Assembly (NCBI GenBank): GCA_002070105.1
Contig: MWCQ01000007.1
Span: forward strand, 1 to 64,000
Direction: 5' to 3'
Length of the DNA: 64,000 nt
DNA from: Firmicutes bacterium ADurb.Bin193
GTDB lineage: Bacteria > Bacillota > Clostridia > Monoglobales > Firm-18
Part shown: in pieces, positions 24,183-33,606 of the stretch
Layout of the letters: each line of letters opens with the position of its first letter
How positions within the stretch are numbered: position 1 is the stretch's first letter
Notes under the pieces: model-generated
Told to the model about the DNA's origin: nothing
The model's database searches: none
The model's input: the letters and a program-made list of their open reading frames with translations, nothing else
Translations under genes and position numbers: made by a program

Positions 24183-24907
24183 AATTATTGAGGCTTTTAT
24201 CTAATTTCTTCTCTCCTCCTCTTTGTATTTTTTGCAGAAATCCTCTTGATATTGAATCGGAGGACAATATATGCCCGCGCTGTAAAAAGGACATTCCGCT
24301 AAACAACAAAAAGAGCTGTCGGATATGCGCCACGCCTTTGGATATTTCCTTCGGTGACCTTTACTGCGGCGTTTGCCGCAAGGGGAAAAGGGCTTTTGCA
24401 CAGACCGTTTCGCGCTATGTATTCAAAGACGGTGTTGCGGCCGCGGTAAGATATATGAAGTTCGGCAAGGGGCAAATCTGGATTGCCGACACACTCGGAA
24501 GGCTTGTTGCGAAAACCGTGTTGGAGGAATACCAAGGCATCAAATTCGATATGGTCGTATATGTTCCGATCAGCAAAAAAAGAATGAGGGAAAGAGGCTT
24601 TAATCAATCCGAAATAATTGCCGAGGCGGTATGCAAGGAATTGGGGCTTGCAAAGCCTTCGGGCGTTCTTCAAAAGCTCTATGACACTCCGCGCCAAAGC
24701 GGACTTAAATTAAAAGAGCGCAGGGGAAATGTAAAGGGTGCATTCGGCGTAAAAAACGGCTCTGTTGTAGAGGATAAGACGGTTCTTTTGATTGACGATA
24801 TATGCACTACCGGCGCGACCCTTGACGAGTGCAGCCGTGTTTTGAAAAAGGCGGGCGCGACTGTGGTTTATTGCGCAACCGCCGCCACAACAGCCCTCGG
24901 AAGGTAG
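24179..24907 (+). CDS. comF: ComF-family phosphoribosyltransferase-like protein
   Basis: 242 residues. An N-terminal double zinc finger (CIFC...CPRC, CRIC...CGVC, about residues 15-70) is joined to a PRTase domain with the PRPP loop VLLIDDICTTGATLDEC at about 200-217. ComF family proteins act in DNA uptake in competent bacteria, but many Clostridia keep the gene without known competence. Translationally coupled to recD2. Confidence 0.88.
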   Translation: MKLLRLLSNFFSPPLCIFCRNPLDIESEDNICPRCKKDIPLNNKKSCRICATPLDISFGDLYCGVCRKGKRAFAQTVSRYVFKDGVAAAVRYMKFGKGQIWIADTLGRLVAKTVLEEYQGIKFDMVVYVPISKKRMRERGFNQSEIIAEAVCKELGLAKPSGVLQKLYDTPRQSGLKLKERRGNVKGAFGVKNGSVVEDKTVLLIDDICTTGATLDECSRVLKKAGATVVYCATAATTALGR

Positions 24908-25033
24908 CGGTTTTCGGCTTTGAGGGGATTTGTTTGTACTTTAAGTTGTTCTGCAAAAAAACCTCGTTTTCTGTTAAGTCCCGGTATGAATAATAATTGT
25001 ATTTTTGAACAGAATATTACCGAGGTGATAAAT

Positions 25034-25267
25034 ATGTCCAAAAAATACAGGAAATCACGGCTTTTGGATCCCGAAGCTTATGACGCTCTTAATAAGCTCA
25101 AATTCGAATGTGCGGCCGATTTGGGACTTACGCAGTATTGCAAGGAAAACAACGACCACTATAAGGGAGACCTTACGGCGCGGGAGAACGGAAGTCAGGG
25201 CGGCCCCATAGGCGGAGAAATGGTAAAACGCATGATTGCGACATACGAAAGAAACAGCAGGTTATGA
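25034..25267 (+). CDS. alpha/beta-type small acid-soluble spore protein (SASP)
   Basis: 77 residues starting at ATG 25034, 7 nt after GAGGTG. The longer frame to 24920 is not needed. The C-terminal ARENGSQGG...GGEMVKRMIATYE matches the DNA-binding SASP signature (R-NG-xxGG-x-M/I-x-K/R-x-hydrophobic). SASPs coat spore DNA in the A-like form and are degraded at germination. A strong terminator follows. Confidence 0.85.
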   Translation: MSKKYRKSRLLDPEAYDALNKLKFECAADLGLTQYCKENNDHYKGDLTARENGSQGGPIGGEMVKRMIATYERNSRL

Positions 25268-25321
25268 CATAATAATAGCAAGACTTAACCGCTTGTTGAG
25301 AAACAGCCTTTAAAATTTCAG

Positions 25322-25362
25322 GGCACGCCCTCAAACAGTCAAAAACTGTTTGAGGGCGTGCC
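25322..25362 (+). terminator. strong terminator after the SASP gene
   Basis: Perfect 18-bp arms (25322-25339 and 25345-25362) around a 5-nt loop, followed by TTAATCTT. Confidence 0.8.
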
Positions 25363-25446
25363 TTAATCTTCACTGTTAAAACAAAGGTTTTTCACAAAAA
25401 TTACATATTATAATTAAAATTGGTAAAAATATTCGAGGGTGGTTGT

Positions 25447-27006
25447 ATGTTTAAAGACTTGTTTGACAAAATGAAGGAGAGTAAAAAACCTTCGGATAAG
25501 AATGATAAAAAACAGGCGGAAGAAAACGGCGAAGATAAAAATTCCGACAACGCAAATAAGCTTACCTCGCAAAGCATAATGGGAAAACTCTCGAAAAATG
25601 CGGATGCAATTTTCAGGGAGCTTTTTATATGCGGCAATAAAAACCTTACCGCTACGCTTGTATATATTGACGGGCTCGTAGACAGCAAAACGGTCGGCGA
25701 TGATGTTATCAAGCCCCTTATGGAAGAAAATAAGCTTTGTCACGCAAAAAGCACAAAAGAAGCGATAAGCCTTATTGAGCACGGGTTTGTCCATTTCCCT
25801 TCTCAAAAAACCAGAAAAACAACGGAGGAAACATTGGGGGATATATTAAACGGCGGCTGTGCGATTGTATTTGACGATGAGAATATCGCCCTGACCTTTG
25901 ATACAAAGGGCTTTATGCAGCGTTCCATTACCGAACCGACGGAGGAAAACATTGTTAAGGGTCCGAAGGATGTTTTTGTCGAAAACATAAGGGTTAACAC
26001 CGCAACGCTAAGGCGCAAAATAAAATCGCCCGACCTTGTTGTTGAGCAGGTGACGATCGGAAGGCGTACCATGACCCCCGTTGCGCTTGTGTATATGGAC
26101 GGGATTGTAAATAAAAAGCTTGTTTCGGATGTAAAAGCTAAGCTTGAATCTATTGATGTAGACGGAATTCTGGAGTCGGGCTTTATTGAGGAGTATCTGA
26201 CAGAGCATAAAGGCACCACCTTTCCGCAGGTAGTGGCGACGGAAAGGCCCGATGTTTTTTCGATAAATCTTCTCGAAGGGCATGTAGGTATACTCATTGA
26301 TGGCATTCCTGTTTCATATATCGTACCCGGTCTGCTCTACCAGTATTTAAGAACGCCCGATGATTATTCCCAGAACTATATAATCGTATCGCTGGTAAGG
26401 CTTATGCGATATATCCTGATGGCGGTCACTCTGTTTTTGCCCGCGTTCTATGTAGCGGTTACAACATTTCACCATGAAATGATACCGTCGCGCCTTGCCC
26501 TTTCCATAGCGGCTTCAAAGGAGGGCGTCCCATACCCCGCGTTTATCGAGGTTTTGCTTTTGCTTGTCGCATTTGAAATCCTTTTGGAAAGCGGTCTGAG
26601 GCTTCCGAAAAATATCGGGCAGGCGGTTTCGATAGTCGGTGCGCTTGTTGTGGGTGAAGCGGCGGTAAATGCGAAATTTATTTCTCCCGCCGTCGTGGTG
26701 GTTGTAGCCGCTACGGCAATATCGGGATTTTCCGCACCGAATCAGGCGATTGCCGATTCGCTTAGAATGTGGCGTATTATTATGGTTATTTTAAGCAGTA
26801 CCTTAGGTCTTATCGGAATGATGTTCGGTGCAATAACACTTCTTTTTAACCTTGCAACGCTTGAGCCTTTCGGTATTCCGTATCTTTCGCCTTTTGCAGG
26901 AAACGAGGGGCAGGATTTGGATGACAGTATTATAAGAATACCTCTTAAAATGATGAAAAACCGCCCCCAAAGCTTAAACACAGAGGACAGGCGGCGACAA
27001 AAATAA
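25447..27006 (+). CDS. spore germination protein, GerA family (A subunit)
   Basis: About 519 residues from ATG 25447 (SD GAGGGTGG). A charged, lysine-rich N-terminus is followed by the cytosolic GerA domain (repeated TLVYIDGLVD and ALVYMDGIVN units) and then about five membrane helices (from residue 290), ending with a Pro-rich cytoplasmic tail. GerA-type A subunits form the oligomeric ion channel of the germinant receptor in the spore inner membrane. First gene of a four-gene operon. Confidence 0.92.
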   Translation: MFKDLFDKMKESKKPSDKNDKKQAEENGEDKNSDNANKLTSQSIMGKLSKNADAIFRELFICGNKNLTATLVYIDGLVDSKTVGDDVIKPLMEENKLCHAKSTKEAISLIEHGFVHFPSQKTRKTTEETLGDILNGGCAIVFDDENIALTFDTKGFMQRSITEPTEENIVKGPKDVFVENIRVNTATLRRKIKSPDLVVEQVTIGRRTMTPVALVYMDGIVNKKLVSDVKAKLESIDVDGILESGFIEEYLTEHKGTTFPQVVATERPDVFSINLLEGHVGILIDGIPVSYIVPGLLYQYLRTPDDYSQNYIIVSLVRLMRYILMAVTLFLPAFYVAVTTFHHEMIPSRLALSIAASKEGVPYPAFIEVLLLLVAFEILLESGLRLPKNIGQAVSIVGALVVGEAAVNAKFISPAVVVVVAATAISGFSAPNQAIADSLRMWRIIMVILSSTLGLIGMMFGAITLLFNLATLEPFGIPYLSPFAGNEGQDLDDSIIRIPLKMMKNRPQSLNTEDRRRQK

Positions 27007-27022
27007 GGAGGATAAGAGTATA

Positions 27023-28228
27023 ATGCAAAAAATAGGTTTTTTTATAATATGCCTGGTTTTTTTAGGAGCATATCTTTTAAACTATGACAAGCTTGTTATC
27101 GGAGGAAACGAGCTTGTCAACATATCCTTCCCCGGTGTCGTCGCAATTGATACCGCCCATGATGGCAATAACAAAGTAATGCTTTCGGTCGCCGTCGGGA
27201 AAGTAAGCTCGGCGGGTGGAAACGAAAAGGAGCAAGGCAGCGAAAAGTCCGACGAGGTAATGGCTATTAAAAGTAAAGGTCAGACGGTTTTTGAAGCAAA
27301 CAGACAGTTAACAAGGTATTCACAAAAGGATGTGAATTGGGGGCAAAACGATTATATTATAATCGGCGAGGAAGCGGCAAGGGATAATGTACTCAAATAT
27401 CTTGAATTTTTCATCAGAAACCACGAAAACAGGCTTACTGTCGATGTTGTCGTGGCAAAAGGGTCAACGGGTGAGGAAATAACGGAAGCGGCAAGGTTTA
27501 ATAAGGGTGATTTGGCGGAAAGCTTAAGCAACCTCTTTGACGATGCCGGAGCTCTGTCGATTACAAGGCGCATTGACCTTACCGAATTTATAAATCAGCT
27601 TAACAGCAGGTATTCGGCAGCAATTGCTCCTTCTCTAAAGCTTAACGACAGTGTTGCTAAAAATGCGGATAACGAGCCGCATCCTCTGTTAGAACCCAGC
27701 GGCATGGCGGTGTTTAAAAATGCAAGGCTTATCGGCTTTTTGGACGAAATTCAGTCAAGGGGGCTTAATTATATCACCAACAATATAATGTCAACGGTAA
27801 TTGTTGTTCCTGATATTAATGGCAATTTAGTTTCCTTAGAAGTGTTAAAAGCAAAGGCGAAGTTAAAGACTAAAGTTGAGAGCGACAAAGTAAGCATCAT
27901 TATTGAGCTTTCACTTGCAAGCAATATAGACGGAATAAGCGCCAGCGACGACATTATTAAAAAGGAGTCATTAAAAGACCTTGAAAACAAACAAGCAGAG
28001 GTAGTCAGGCAGGAGATTGAAAGCGTTATAGCCTTTGCAAAGGAGAATAATGCCGATTTTTTAGGCTTCGGAGACACTGTTTTCCATCAGCATCCTGTTA
28101 AATGGGAGAAAACAAAGGAAAAATGGGAGGAAATTTTCCCTCAGACAAGCGTTGAAATAAAAATAAAATCAAAGATTGAAAGGTCATACAATATTTTTAA
28201 GCCTATACGAAGTTGGGAGGAATCATAA
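27023..28228 (+). CDS. spore germination protein, GerC family (C subunit), without lipobox
   Basis: 401 residues of the Ger(x)C family, with ELVNISFPGVVAIDTAHDG near the N-terminus and QNDYIIIGEEAARD as in other C subunits. The subunit normally is a lipoprotein on the outer face of the spore inner membrane. Here the N-terminal hydrophobic segment (about 4-18) has a cysteine only inside the helix and there is no lipobox Cys after it, so it may be anchored by an uncleaved helix instead. It lies 16 bp after the A subunit gene. Confidence 0.88.
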   Translation: MQKIGFFIICLVFLGAYLLNYDKLVIGGNELVNISFPGVVAIDTAHDGNNKVMLSVAVGKVSSAGGNEKEQGSEKSDEVMAIKSKGQTVFEANRQLTRYSQKDVNWGQNDYIIIGEEAARDNVLKYLEFFIRNHENRLTVDVVVAKGSTGEEITEAARFNKGDLAESLSNLFDDAGALSITRRIDLTEFINQLNSRYSAAIAPSLKLNDSVAKNADNEPHPLLEPSGMAVFKNARLIGFLDEIQSRGLNYITNNIMSTVIVVPDINGNLVSLEVLKAKAKLKTKVESDKVSIIIELSLASNIDGISASDDIIKKESLKDLENKQAEVVRQEIESVIAFAKENNADFLGFGDTVFHQHPVKWEKTKEKWEEIFPQTSVEIKIKSKIERSYNIFKPIRSWEES

Positions 28229-28230
28229 AA

Positions 28231-28431
28231 ATGGCAGTACTTGCCGCGCTAATTACTGCATTGGGCTTTTTAGAGATAATCCCGCTTGATAAGAAAGAGT
28301 ACAAAAGGGAAATCGTACTGTTTATATTTTTGGCGGCGATTGCTTTGTCTTTGGGCCTGTTTTATTTAAAAGACCCTTTCCGCACAAGCATCGCAGGACA
28401 TATACTAAAGCTTATCGGAAAAGAAGAATGA
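28231..28431 (+). CDS. small two-helix membrane protein in the germination operon
   Basis: 66 residues from ATG 28231 (SD GGGAGG). The longer frame to 28213 overlaps the gerC stop. Two hydrophobic stretches are separated by a charged loop KKEYKRE. Small D-like subunits (two-helix proteins) are known in some ger operons, for example GerD-like or GerX D proteins. This one sits between C and B and may serve as such a subunit. Confidence 0.6.
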   Translation: MAVLAALITALGFLEIIPLDKKEYKREIVLFIFLAAIALSLGLFYLKDPFRTSIAGHILKLIGKEE

Positions 28432-28444
28432 AAGGGGGCATAAT

Positions 28445-29533
28445 ATGCGAAATTCACAGGATAAAATTACGATCCGGCAGTCAATGTTTGTGTTAACTAC
28501 CATCGTTTTTTCACCCTCGGTAAGATTTTTCCCGAATTATACCGCAAGGATCGCAAAACAAGCGAGCTGGCTTGCGCCCTTTGTTGCGGCATTAATCATG
28601 CTTCCCATGCTTTTTATATCTGTAAGCATAGCTAAAAAGTATAAGGATGCTTCCTTTATAACGGTAATGGACGATATATGCACAAAAGCGGTAAGTAGGG
28701 TTATAACCTTTTTATATATACTCTGGCTGACACTGATTTTGGCGCTTTATGTGCGTTATTATGCCGAGCGCCTTTTAACCACCATACTGCCTAATGTGGA
28801 TATGCTGGTTTTCATAATACCCATGCTGATTCTGTCAGCGGTTGTCGCACGAAAAAACGCGGTTGTTCTGGCAAGAATGAGTGAAATTATACTGCCGGTA
28901 ATTACGGTTTTCTTTGTGCTGTGTGTAATCGGTGTGCTTCCTGAAGTAAAAATCAAAAATTTAACCCCCATAAGCTATCTGGATGCACTTCCCGTACTGT
29001 ACTCAAGCCTGGGAATAATCGCTATTTGGTCGTATATGCCTTTTATTTTTCATTTCAGCAGTATTATTTCGGGTAAGGAAAGTATCAAAAAAATCGGGTT
29101 GCAAACCCTGATAGCGATTTTATTTATCTCCTTTTTTAGTATTGCTACCGCAGTAGGAGTTCTCGGTGACTCAATCATTAGGCTTATACCCATACCTTTT
29201 TTTGCGGTCATCAAGCAGCTTTCTCTGTTTGATTCAATAGAGCGTATAGAAGCGTTTATAGTAAGCGTTTGGCTTTTATCGGACTTTGTACTGATTACAT
29301 TTTTTACTATAATCGCCTTGGATATTATGAAGAATATGTTTAAACTTACGGACCCAAAGCCTCTTGCCGGAATATATACGGTAATAGTATTTTTTATATC
29401 TCTCTATTTGGTCAGAAGCGAATTCGAGCTTAAAGAGCTTTCGGACACGGTCATAGTATATTTAAATATTGCTTTCGGGGTGATTATTCCGGCACTTATA
29501 TTTATCGTCGGAAAAGTAAGAAAAAAGCTGTAA
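28445..29533 (+). CDS. spore germination protein, GerB family (endospore permease-like)
   Basis: 362 residues with about ten membrane helices, APC-superfamily fold. SD AAAGGGGG precedes ATG 28445. The start MRNSQDKITIRQSMFVLTT is typical of GerB, the subunit that binds germinants such as amino acids. Completes an A-C-(small)-B operon that responds to an unknown germinant. Confidence 0.9.
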   Translation: MRNSQDKITIRQSMFVLTTIVFSPSVRFFPNYTARIAKQASWLAPFVAALIMLPMLFISVSIAKKYKDASFITVMDDICTKAVSRVITFLYILWLTLILALYVRYYAERLLTTILPNVDMLVFIIPMLILSAVVARKNAVVLARMSEIILPVITVFFVLCVIGVLPEVKIKNLTPISYLDALPVLYSSLGIIAIWSYMPFIFHFSSIISGKESIKKIGLQTLIAILFISFFSIATAVGVLGDSIIRLIPIPFFAVIKQLSLFDSIERIEAFIVSVWLLSDFVLITFFTIIALDIMKNMFKLTDPKPLAGIYTVIVFFISLYLVRSEFELKELSDTVIVYLNIAFGVIIPALIFIVGKVRKKL

Positions 29534-29575
29534 AGCCTGCGTGCTTCGGCTAAATTATGCAGGCGTCTTTATGTA

Positions 29576-29604
29576 TTGACTTTTTTATATTTTGGTGTTA
29601 AAAT
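29576..29604 (+). promoter_or_regulatory. promoter of first tRNA-Leu
   Basis: TTGACT (29576-29581), 17-nt spacer, TAAAAT (29599-29604), 23 bp before the tRNA. Confidence 0.7.
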
Positions 29605-29627
29605 ACTTATGCTCGCTAAATTTTCCC

Positions 29628-29711
29628 GCACCTGTGGCGGAACTGGCAGACGCGTATGGTTCAGGTCCATATGAGCGCAAGCTCATGGGGGTTCAAGTCC
29701 CTTCAGGTGCA
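29628..29711 (+). tRNA. tRNA-Leu (anticodon CAG), copy 1
   Basis: 84 nt, with acceptor GCACCTG (29628-29634) pairing with CAGGTGC (29704-29710). Anticodon stem TATGG/CCATA encloses loop TTCAGGT, anticodon CAG. The long variable arm TGAGCGCAAGCTCA marks a class II (Leu) tRNA. CCA is not encoded (A then CTA follows). The T-loop TTCAAGT is intact. Nearly identical to copy 2 at 33520. Confidence 0.95.
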
Positions 29712-29713
29712 CT

Positions 29714-29755
29714 AAAATGACAAGCCTGTCGATTCATCGACAGGCTTGTCATTTT
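29714..29755 (+). terminator. terminator after tRNA-Leu copy 1
   Basis: Perfect arms of about 19 bp (29714-29732 and 29737-29755) around TTCA, ending in T residues. The rest of 29760-29887 is AT-rich and shows nothing else. Confidence 0.85.
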
Positions 29756-29887
29756 GTATTCTTCTCTCTTCTTTATTATTTATAAGGCCTTTTGAGGCAA
29801 TAGATTAAAGTTAAAACAGAAAAGTTATTAAAATCGTAATAACATTTACTTCATAATTGTTTTCTAAAATATTCCCTTTTTATCGAA

Positions 29888-31030
29888 TCATCCCTTAAAC
29901 AGTGCAAGCAGAATACCTGCGGCAACGGCCGAGCCTATTACGCCGGCAACATTGGGTCCCATTGCATGCATTAACAAATAGTTTGAGGGGTTTGCTTTTT
30001 GCCCCTCTATCTGAGATACCCTTGCCGCCATCGGAACGGCGGATACGCCCGCAGAGCCGATAAGAGGGTTTATCTTTCCGCCCGAAAGCCAGCACATCAG
30101 CTTTCCTAAAAGCAGACCGCCCACTGTACTGAACATAAACGCCGTAAGCCCTAAAAAGATAATCATCAGTATCTGGGGCTTTAAAAACCTTTCAGCCACC
30201 GCCGTGGCACCGACCGTAACGCCGAGGAATATGGTAACTATGTTTATTAATGCGTTTTGCACGGTTTCCGATAACCTTTCAACAACTCCCGACTCTTTAA
30301 ACAGATTTCCGAGCATCAGCATTCCGATAAGCGGAGCAACCGACGGAAGTAAAAGAACACAGAAAATCGTAACTGCAACCGGGAAGCATATTCTTTCAAG
30401 CCTGGATACATCCCTAAGCTGTTCCATCTTTACTTCTCTTTCCTTTTTTGTCGTTAACAGCCTCATAATAGGGGGCTGAATAAGCGGAATAAGAGCCATA
30501 TATGAATATGCCGCTATAGCTATTGCGGGCAGAAGCTCGGGAGCAAGCCTTGTGGTAAGATATATTGCGGTAGGTCCGTCCGCGCCGCCTATAATACCTA
30601 TTGATGCCGCTTCCTGCGGAGTAAAGCCCATTGCTGTTGCCACAATAAACGCAACGGCTATACCGAATTGTGCGGCGGCACCTAAAAACAGACCCGAGGG
30701 TCTTGCAATAAGCGGGCCGAAATCAGTCATTGCGCCTATTCCCAAAAAGATCAGGGAAGGATAAACTCCCTTTTTAACACCCAAATACAGATAATAGAGC
30801 AATCCGTCAGGTTCTGAAGAGCCGGCCGGCGCCTCATTCATAAGTCCTGCGAGCGGTAGATTCGCAAGGAGTACACCAAAGGCAATGGGCAACAACAACA
30901 GAGGCTCAAATTTTTTGACAATTGCAAGATATATAAGTATACAGGCTATGCTAAGCATGATAAGCTGTTGCAATGTCAGTGCAGCAAAGCCGGAATCTTT
31001 CCAAATAGTCTGTATTGCATCTAAAAACAT
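29888..31030 (-). CDS. sodium-pumping decarboxylase, beta subunit (OadB/GcdB)
   Basis: About 380 residues starting at ATG 31030 after SD GAGGTGA; the frame to 31066 has no SD. About nine to eleven membrane helices. The conserved [14 protein letters not shown] is the family hallmark with the Asp used in Na+ translocation. It decarboxylates carboxybiotin and exports Na+. Last gene of the alpha, gamma, biotin carrier and beta set, so it should drive a sodium gradient during fermentation. Confidence 0.92.
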   Translation of the reverse strand: MFLDAIQTIWKDSGFAALTLQQLIMLSIACILIYLAIVKKFEPLLLLPIAFGVLLANLPLAGLMNEAPAGSSEPDGLLYYLYLGVKKGVYPSLIFLGIGAMTDFGPLIARPSGLFLGAAAQFGIAVAFIVATAMGFTPQEAASIGIIGGADGPTAIYLTTRLAPELLPAIAIAAYSYMALIPLIQPPIMRLLTTKKEREVKMEQLRDVSRLERICFPVAVTIFCVLLLPSVAPLIGMLMLGNLFKESGVVERLSETVQNALINIVTIFLGVTVGATAVAERFLKPQILMIIFLGLTAFMFSTVGGLLLGKLMCWLSGGKINPLIGSAGVSAVPMAARVSQIEGQKANPSNYLLMHAMGPNVAGVIGSAVAAGILLALFKG

Positions 31031-31043
31031 TTTTGTCACCTCA

Positions 31044-31430
31044 CTATTGGATAACAGCAAGAACATCGCCTGTGTTTACAGAGGAACCCTTGCCGACTAA
31101 AATTTGCCCTACTACGCCGTCCGCAGGCGCCATAACCTCATTCTCCATTTTCATTGCTTCAAGAATAAACATTATATCGCCTTCCTTGACCTTTGTCCCT
31201 ACCGCTACCTTGCAGTTTAGAATAACACCCGGCATCGGGGCCTTTACCTGCTCACCGTTCGTCACTGCAGCAGCTGCGGGAAAAGTCGGCTGTGGCTGAA
31301 GCTGGGGTTGAGGCAGGGGGCTTGCGGCAGGTGCAATTTGTACGGCTTCGGTTGTTCTTACTATACTCGCCTGTCCCTCCTCTACCTCCACCTCATAACT
31401 CTTGTCATTTATTGTTACTATATATTTCAT
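31044..31430 (-). CDS. biotin carrier protein of the sodium-pumping decarboxylase
   Basis: 128 residues. An N-terminal region (about 1-30) is followed by a Pro/Ala/Gln-rich flexible linker (about 34-58) and the biotinyl domain with EAMKMEN, where the Lys is biotinylated. It shuttles carboxyl from the alpha subunit to beta. In many species this domain is fused to alpha; here it is a separate gene, 13 bp before oadB. Confidence 0.92.
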   Translation of the reverse strand: MKYIVTINDKSYEVEVEEGQASIVRTTEAVQIAPAASPLPQPQLQPQPTFPAAAAVTNGEQVKAPMPGVILNCKVAVGTKVKEGDIMFILEAMKMENEVMAPADGVVGQILVGKGSSVNTGDVLAVIQ

Positions 31431-31460
31431 AATTAACCCTCCGTATGTTGTTAAAAAGAA

Positions 31461-31787
31461 TTATTCGACAACCTTTATTGATTTGAAAATCAAGGACGAC
31501 AGCGGAATTTTGGACTCATGGCTTACAATAGCCATAATTATGGCAGCGGTCTTTTCGTCTGTACCGATAAGCTTTAGTTCACCCGTTGAAAAATTGCTTT
31601 CTTTTGTACTTTCATTCAATTTTGTAACCATGGATACCGAGTTGTCCGCTACTGTCTGTTTACCCTTGTTACCTACGAGCGCCAAAACCTTGGATAGTAT
31701 TATTACCATGGCGCATAGAATCGAAAGCACAACAAACACCAATGCCATCATAAACAAGGATACGACTAAACTTCCGAGCATTGACAT
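31461..31787 (-). CDS. sodium-pumping decarboxylase, gamma subunit (OadG-like)
   Basis: About 108 residues, one N-terminal membrane helix and a soluble polar tail. The start at ATG 31787 follows AAGGG by 8 nt; codons at 31796 and 31793 are alternatives. Family members anchor the alpha and carrier subunits to beta. The C-terminal tail (TDEKTAAIIMAIVSHESKIP) resembles OadG-type tails. Short for a clear call, but the context is decisive. Confidence 0.75.
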   Translation of the reverse strand: MSMLGSLVVSLFMMALVFVVLSILCAMVIILSKVLALVGNKGKQTVADNSVSMVTKLNESTKESNFSTGELKLIGTDEKTAAIIMAIVSHESKIPLSSLIFKSIKVVE

Positions 31788-31799
31788 ATACATCACCCT

Positions 31800-33176
31800 T
31801 TACTTTTTGATTATTGAATATGTTACCTTCATTGCCTTACTTTCCTCTCGATCGCGGAAATACTTTTCGGCAATAGTCGGGAAAAGAATGTATGATAGAA
31901 CATCCTCATCGTTTTTCGCAATACCTTTAAGCTCTTCTTTCGTTTTTTCGAATACCGGCTCTAATGTTTCGGCAAATCTTGTCGTTATCGGCTTTTCATC
32001 ACCCAGCACTTTTTTCATAAGTTCAGCGTCAATCTCACCGGGCGCCCTACCGTATTCACCTTTTAAGTATGATTTTACTTCGTTGGATACGCTCTTGTAA
32101 CGCTCACCCAAAAGCACATTGGCAACCGCCTGAACACCGACCATCTGGCTCATGGGAGTAACCAGCGGGGGATAGCCGAGATCTTTTCTGACCTTGGGTG
32201 TTTCCGCCAAAACCTCATCAAGCTTGTCAATCGAGTTTTGAGCTTTAAGCTGAGCAATAAGATTGGAAAGCATTCCTCCGGGCACCTGATACACAAGAGC
32301 ATCAGTTTCCGTACCCATAACGAAAGCGTCCAAAAGACCTGACGATATATATTCTGTTTTCAGAGGCTTGAAAAAATCGTTTATATCCTTTAGTACTTTT
32401 TCATTAAGCCCTGTTTCTAATCCCATTTGTACCATTGCATAATTAAGCGTTTCTGTGGCGGGCTGAGCCGTTCCGCCCGAGAAACAGGAGATAGCCGTAT
32501 CAATACCGTCACAGCCTGCTTCCGCCGCTTTCATACAGGTAATAGGGCCGAGACCTGTTGTAGAATGTGTGTGAAGAAATACGGGAACCTTTATGGTTTC
32601 TTTAAGCGTTTTTATAAGGTCATATGCTTCCTGCGGACCCATAATTCCCGCCATGTCTTTAATGCAGACGGAGTTTACGCCCATCTCTTCAAGCTGTTTG
32701 CCCATTGCGGCATATTTTTCAAGATTGTGAATAGGGCTTGTTGTGTAGCAAATACATCCCTGTGCGTGGGCGCCCTGTTTTAAGGTTTCGTCCACTGCAA
32801 CATCAATATTGCGAAAATCGTTAAGCGCATCAAATATGCGAAAAATATCCATTCCGTTTTGTACCGAGTGCGCAACAAATTTTCTTACAACATCATCGGG
32901 ATAATGCTTATAGCCGAGAATGTTCTGCCCGCGCAGCAGCATTTGCAGCTTAGTGTTTTTAACCTTTGCTTTGATTTTTCTAAGCCTTTCCCAAGGATCC
33001 TCATTAAGATAACGAAGACATGAATCAAAGGTAGCACCTCCCCAGCATTCAAGCGAGTAATAGCCTGCCTTGTCCAGAGTTTCCAGTATGCCTTCAAAAT
33101 CCGAAAAGGGCATACGGGTGGCAATGAGCGATTGGTTCGCATCGCGCAAAACCGTTTCGGTAAAATTCAGTTTCAT
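31800..33176 (-). CDS. oadA: oxaloacetate decarboxylase-type carboxyltransferase, alpha subunit (OadA/PycB-like)
   Basis: About 458 residues starting at ATG 33176 (SD AAAGGAGTTG). TIM-barrel HMGL-like carboxyltransferase: LRDANQSLIATR at the N-terminus, CIKDMAGIMGP with the catalytic lysine, and metal-binding HTHS. The C-terminal biotinyl domain of classic OadA is absent and is encoded separately. It transfers the carboxyl of oxaloacetate (probable substrate) to biotin. First gene of the operon, with a leader of about 200 nt. Confidence 0.9.
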   Translation of the reverse strand: MKLNFTETVLRDANQSLIATRMPFSDFEGILETLDKAGYYSLECWGGATFDSCLRYLNEDPWERLRKIKAKVKNTKLQMLLRGQNILGYKHYPDDVVRKFVAHSVQNGMDIFRIFDALNDFRNIDVAVDETLKQGAHAQGCICYTTSPIHNLEKYAAMGKQLEEMGVNSVCIKDMAGIMGPQEAYDLIKTLKETIKVPVFLHTHSTTGLGPITCMKAAEAGCDGIDTAISCFSGGTAQPATETLNYAMVQMGLETGLNEKVLKDINDFFKPLKTEYISSGLLDAFVMGTETDALVYQVPGGMLSNLIAQLKAQNSIDKLDEVLAETPKVRKDLGYPPLVTPMSQMVGVQAVANVLLGERYKSVSNEVKSYLKGEYGRAPGEIDAELMKKVLGDEKPITTRFAETLEPVFEKTKEELKGIAKNDEDVLSYILFPTIAEKYFRDREESKAMKVTYSIIKK

Positions 33177-33282
33177 TAATATAACAACTCCTTTAATTAT
33201 AATTATAGTAAAACATAGCGTTAGGGTGCAAAATGCTTTCATCAACACACCTATGCTTTGGACAACAGAGTATTATGATATG

Positions 33283-33315
33283 AAAAGGGGCAGAAATCTT
33301 CAAACGAAGCTCCCC
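33283..33315 (-). promoter_or_regulatory. possible leader hairpin of the decarboxylase operon
   Basis: In the minus-strand leader GGGGAGCTTC (33315-33306) can pair imperfectly with GAAG and CCCC (ending 33287), followed by TTTT (33286-33283). It could be an attenuator or regulatory fold. I match it to no known riboswitch. Confidence 0.3.
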
Positions 33316-33384
33316 ACCCCTAAGCTATAAACTTGAAAGTAGTTGCCTGCCAATCGAAAAAACCGATTTCCATATGTTTTGAAT

Positions 33385-33413
33385 TATTATATATTAATAT
33401 GCGAATAAAGTCA
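33385..33413 (-). promoter_or_regulatory. promoter of the sodium-pump operon
   Basis: TTGACT (33413-33408), 17-nt spacer, TATAAT (33390-33385). Transcription would start near 33378, giving a leader of about 200 nt before the alpha subunit. No gene lies between 33177 and 33519. Confidence 0.75.
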
Positions 33414-33469
33414 ACATATCACTATTGTTTATCGACCCGACTAAATCGTGCGGGCAGCTAAACGATATA

Positions 33470-33497
33470 TCGACTTTTTATGTTTTGATGATAAAAT
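33470..33497 (+). promoter_or_regulatory. promoter of second tRNA-Leu
   Basis: TCGACT (33470-33475), 16-nt spacer, TAAAAT (33492-33497). It is a diverged copy of the promoter before copy 1 (TTGACT, 17 nt), and probably weaker. Confidence 0.55.
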
Positions 33498-33519
33498 ACT
33501 TATGCTTGCTGATTTTCTC

Positions 33520-33606
33520 GCACCTGTGGCGGAACCGGCAGACGCGTATGGTTCAGGTCCATATGAGCGCAAGCTCATGGGGGTTCAAGTTCCTTCAGGT
33601 GCACCA
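33520..33606 (+). tRNA. tRNA-Leu (anticodon CAG), copy 2, CCA encoded
   Basis: Same gene as copy 1 except for two internal differences (GAACCGG in the D-arm; AAGTTCC instead of AAGTCCC in the T-arm). Acceptor 33520-33526 and 33596-33602, discriminator A 33603, and CCA at 33604-33606. The T-stem of this copy has an extra G-U pair. Anticodon CAG. Confidence 0.94.

Noticed and set aside
24988-25016. Sigma-G-like promoter GAATA, N17, CAGAATA before the SASP gene
   Set aside because: The expected start of transcription would fall inside the SD at 25022-25027, so the site is doubtful, although SASP genes normally use sigma G.
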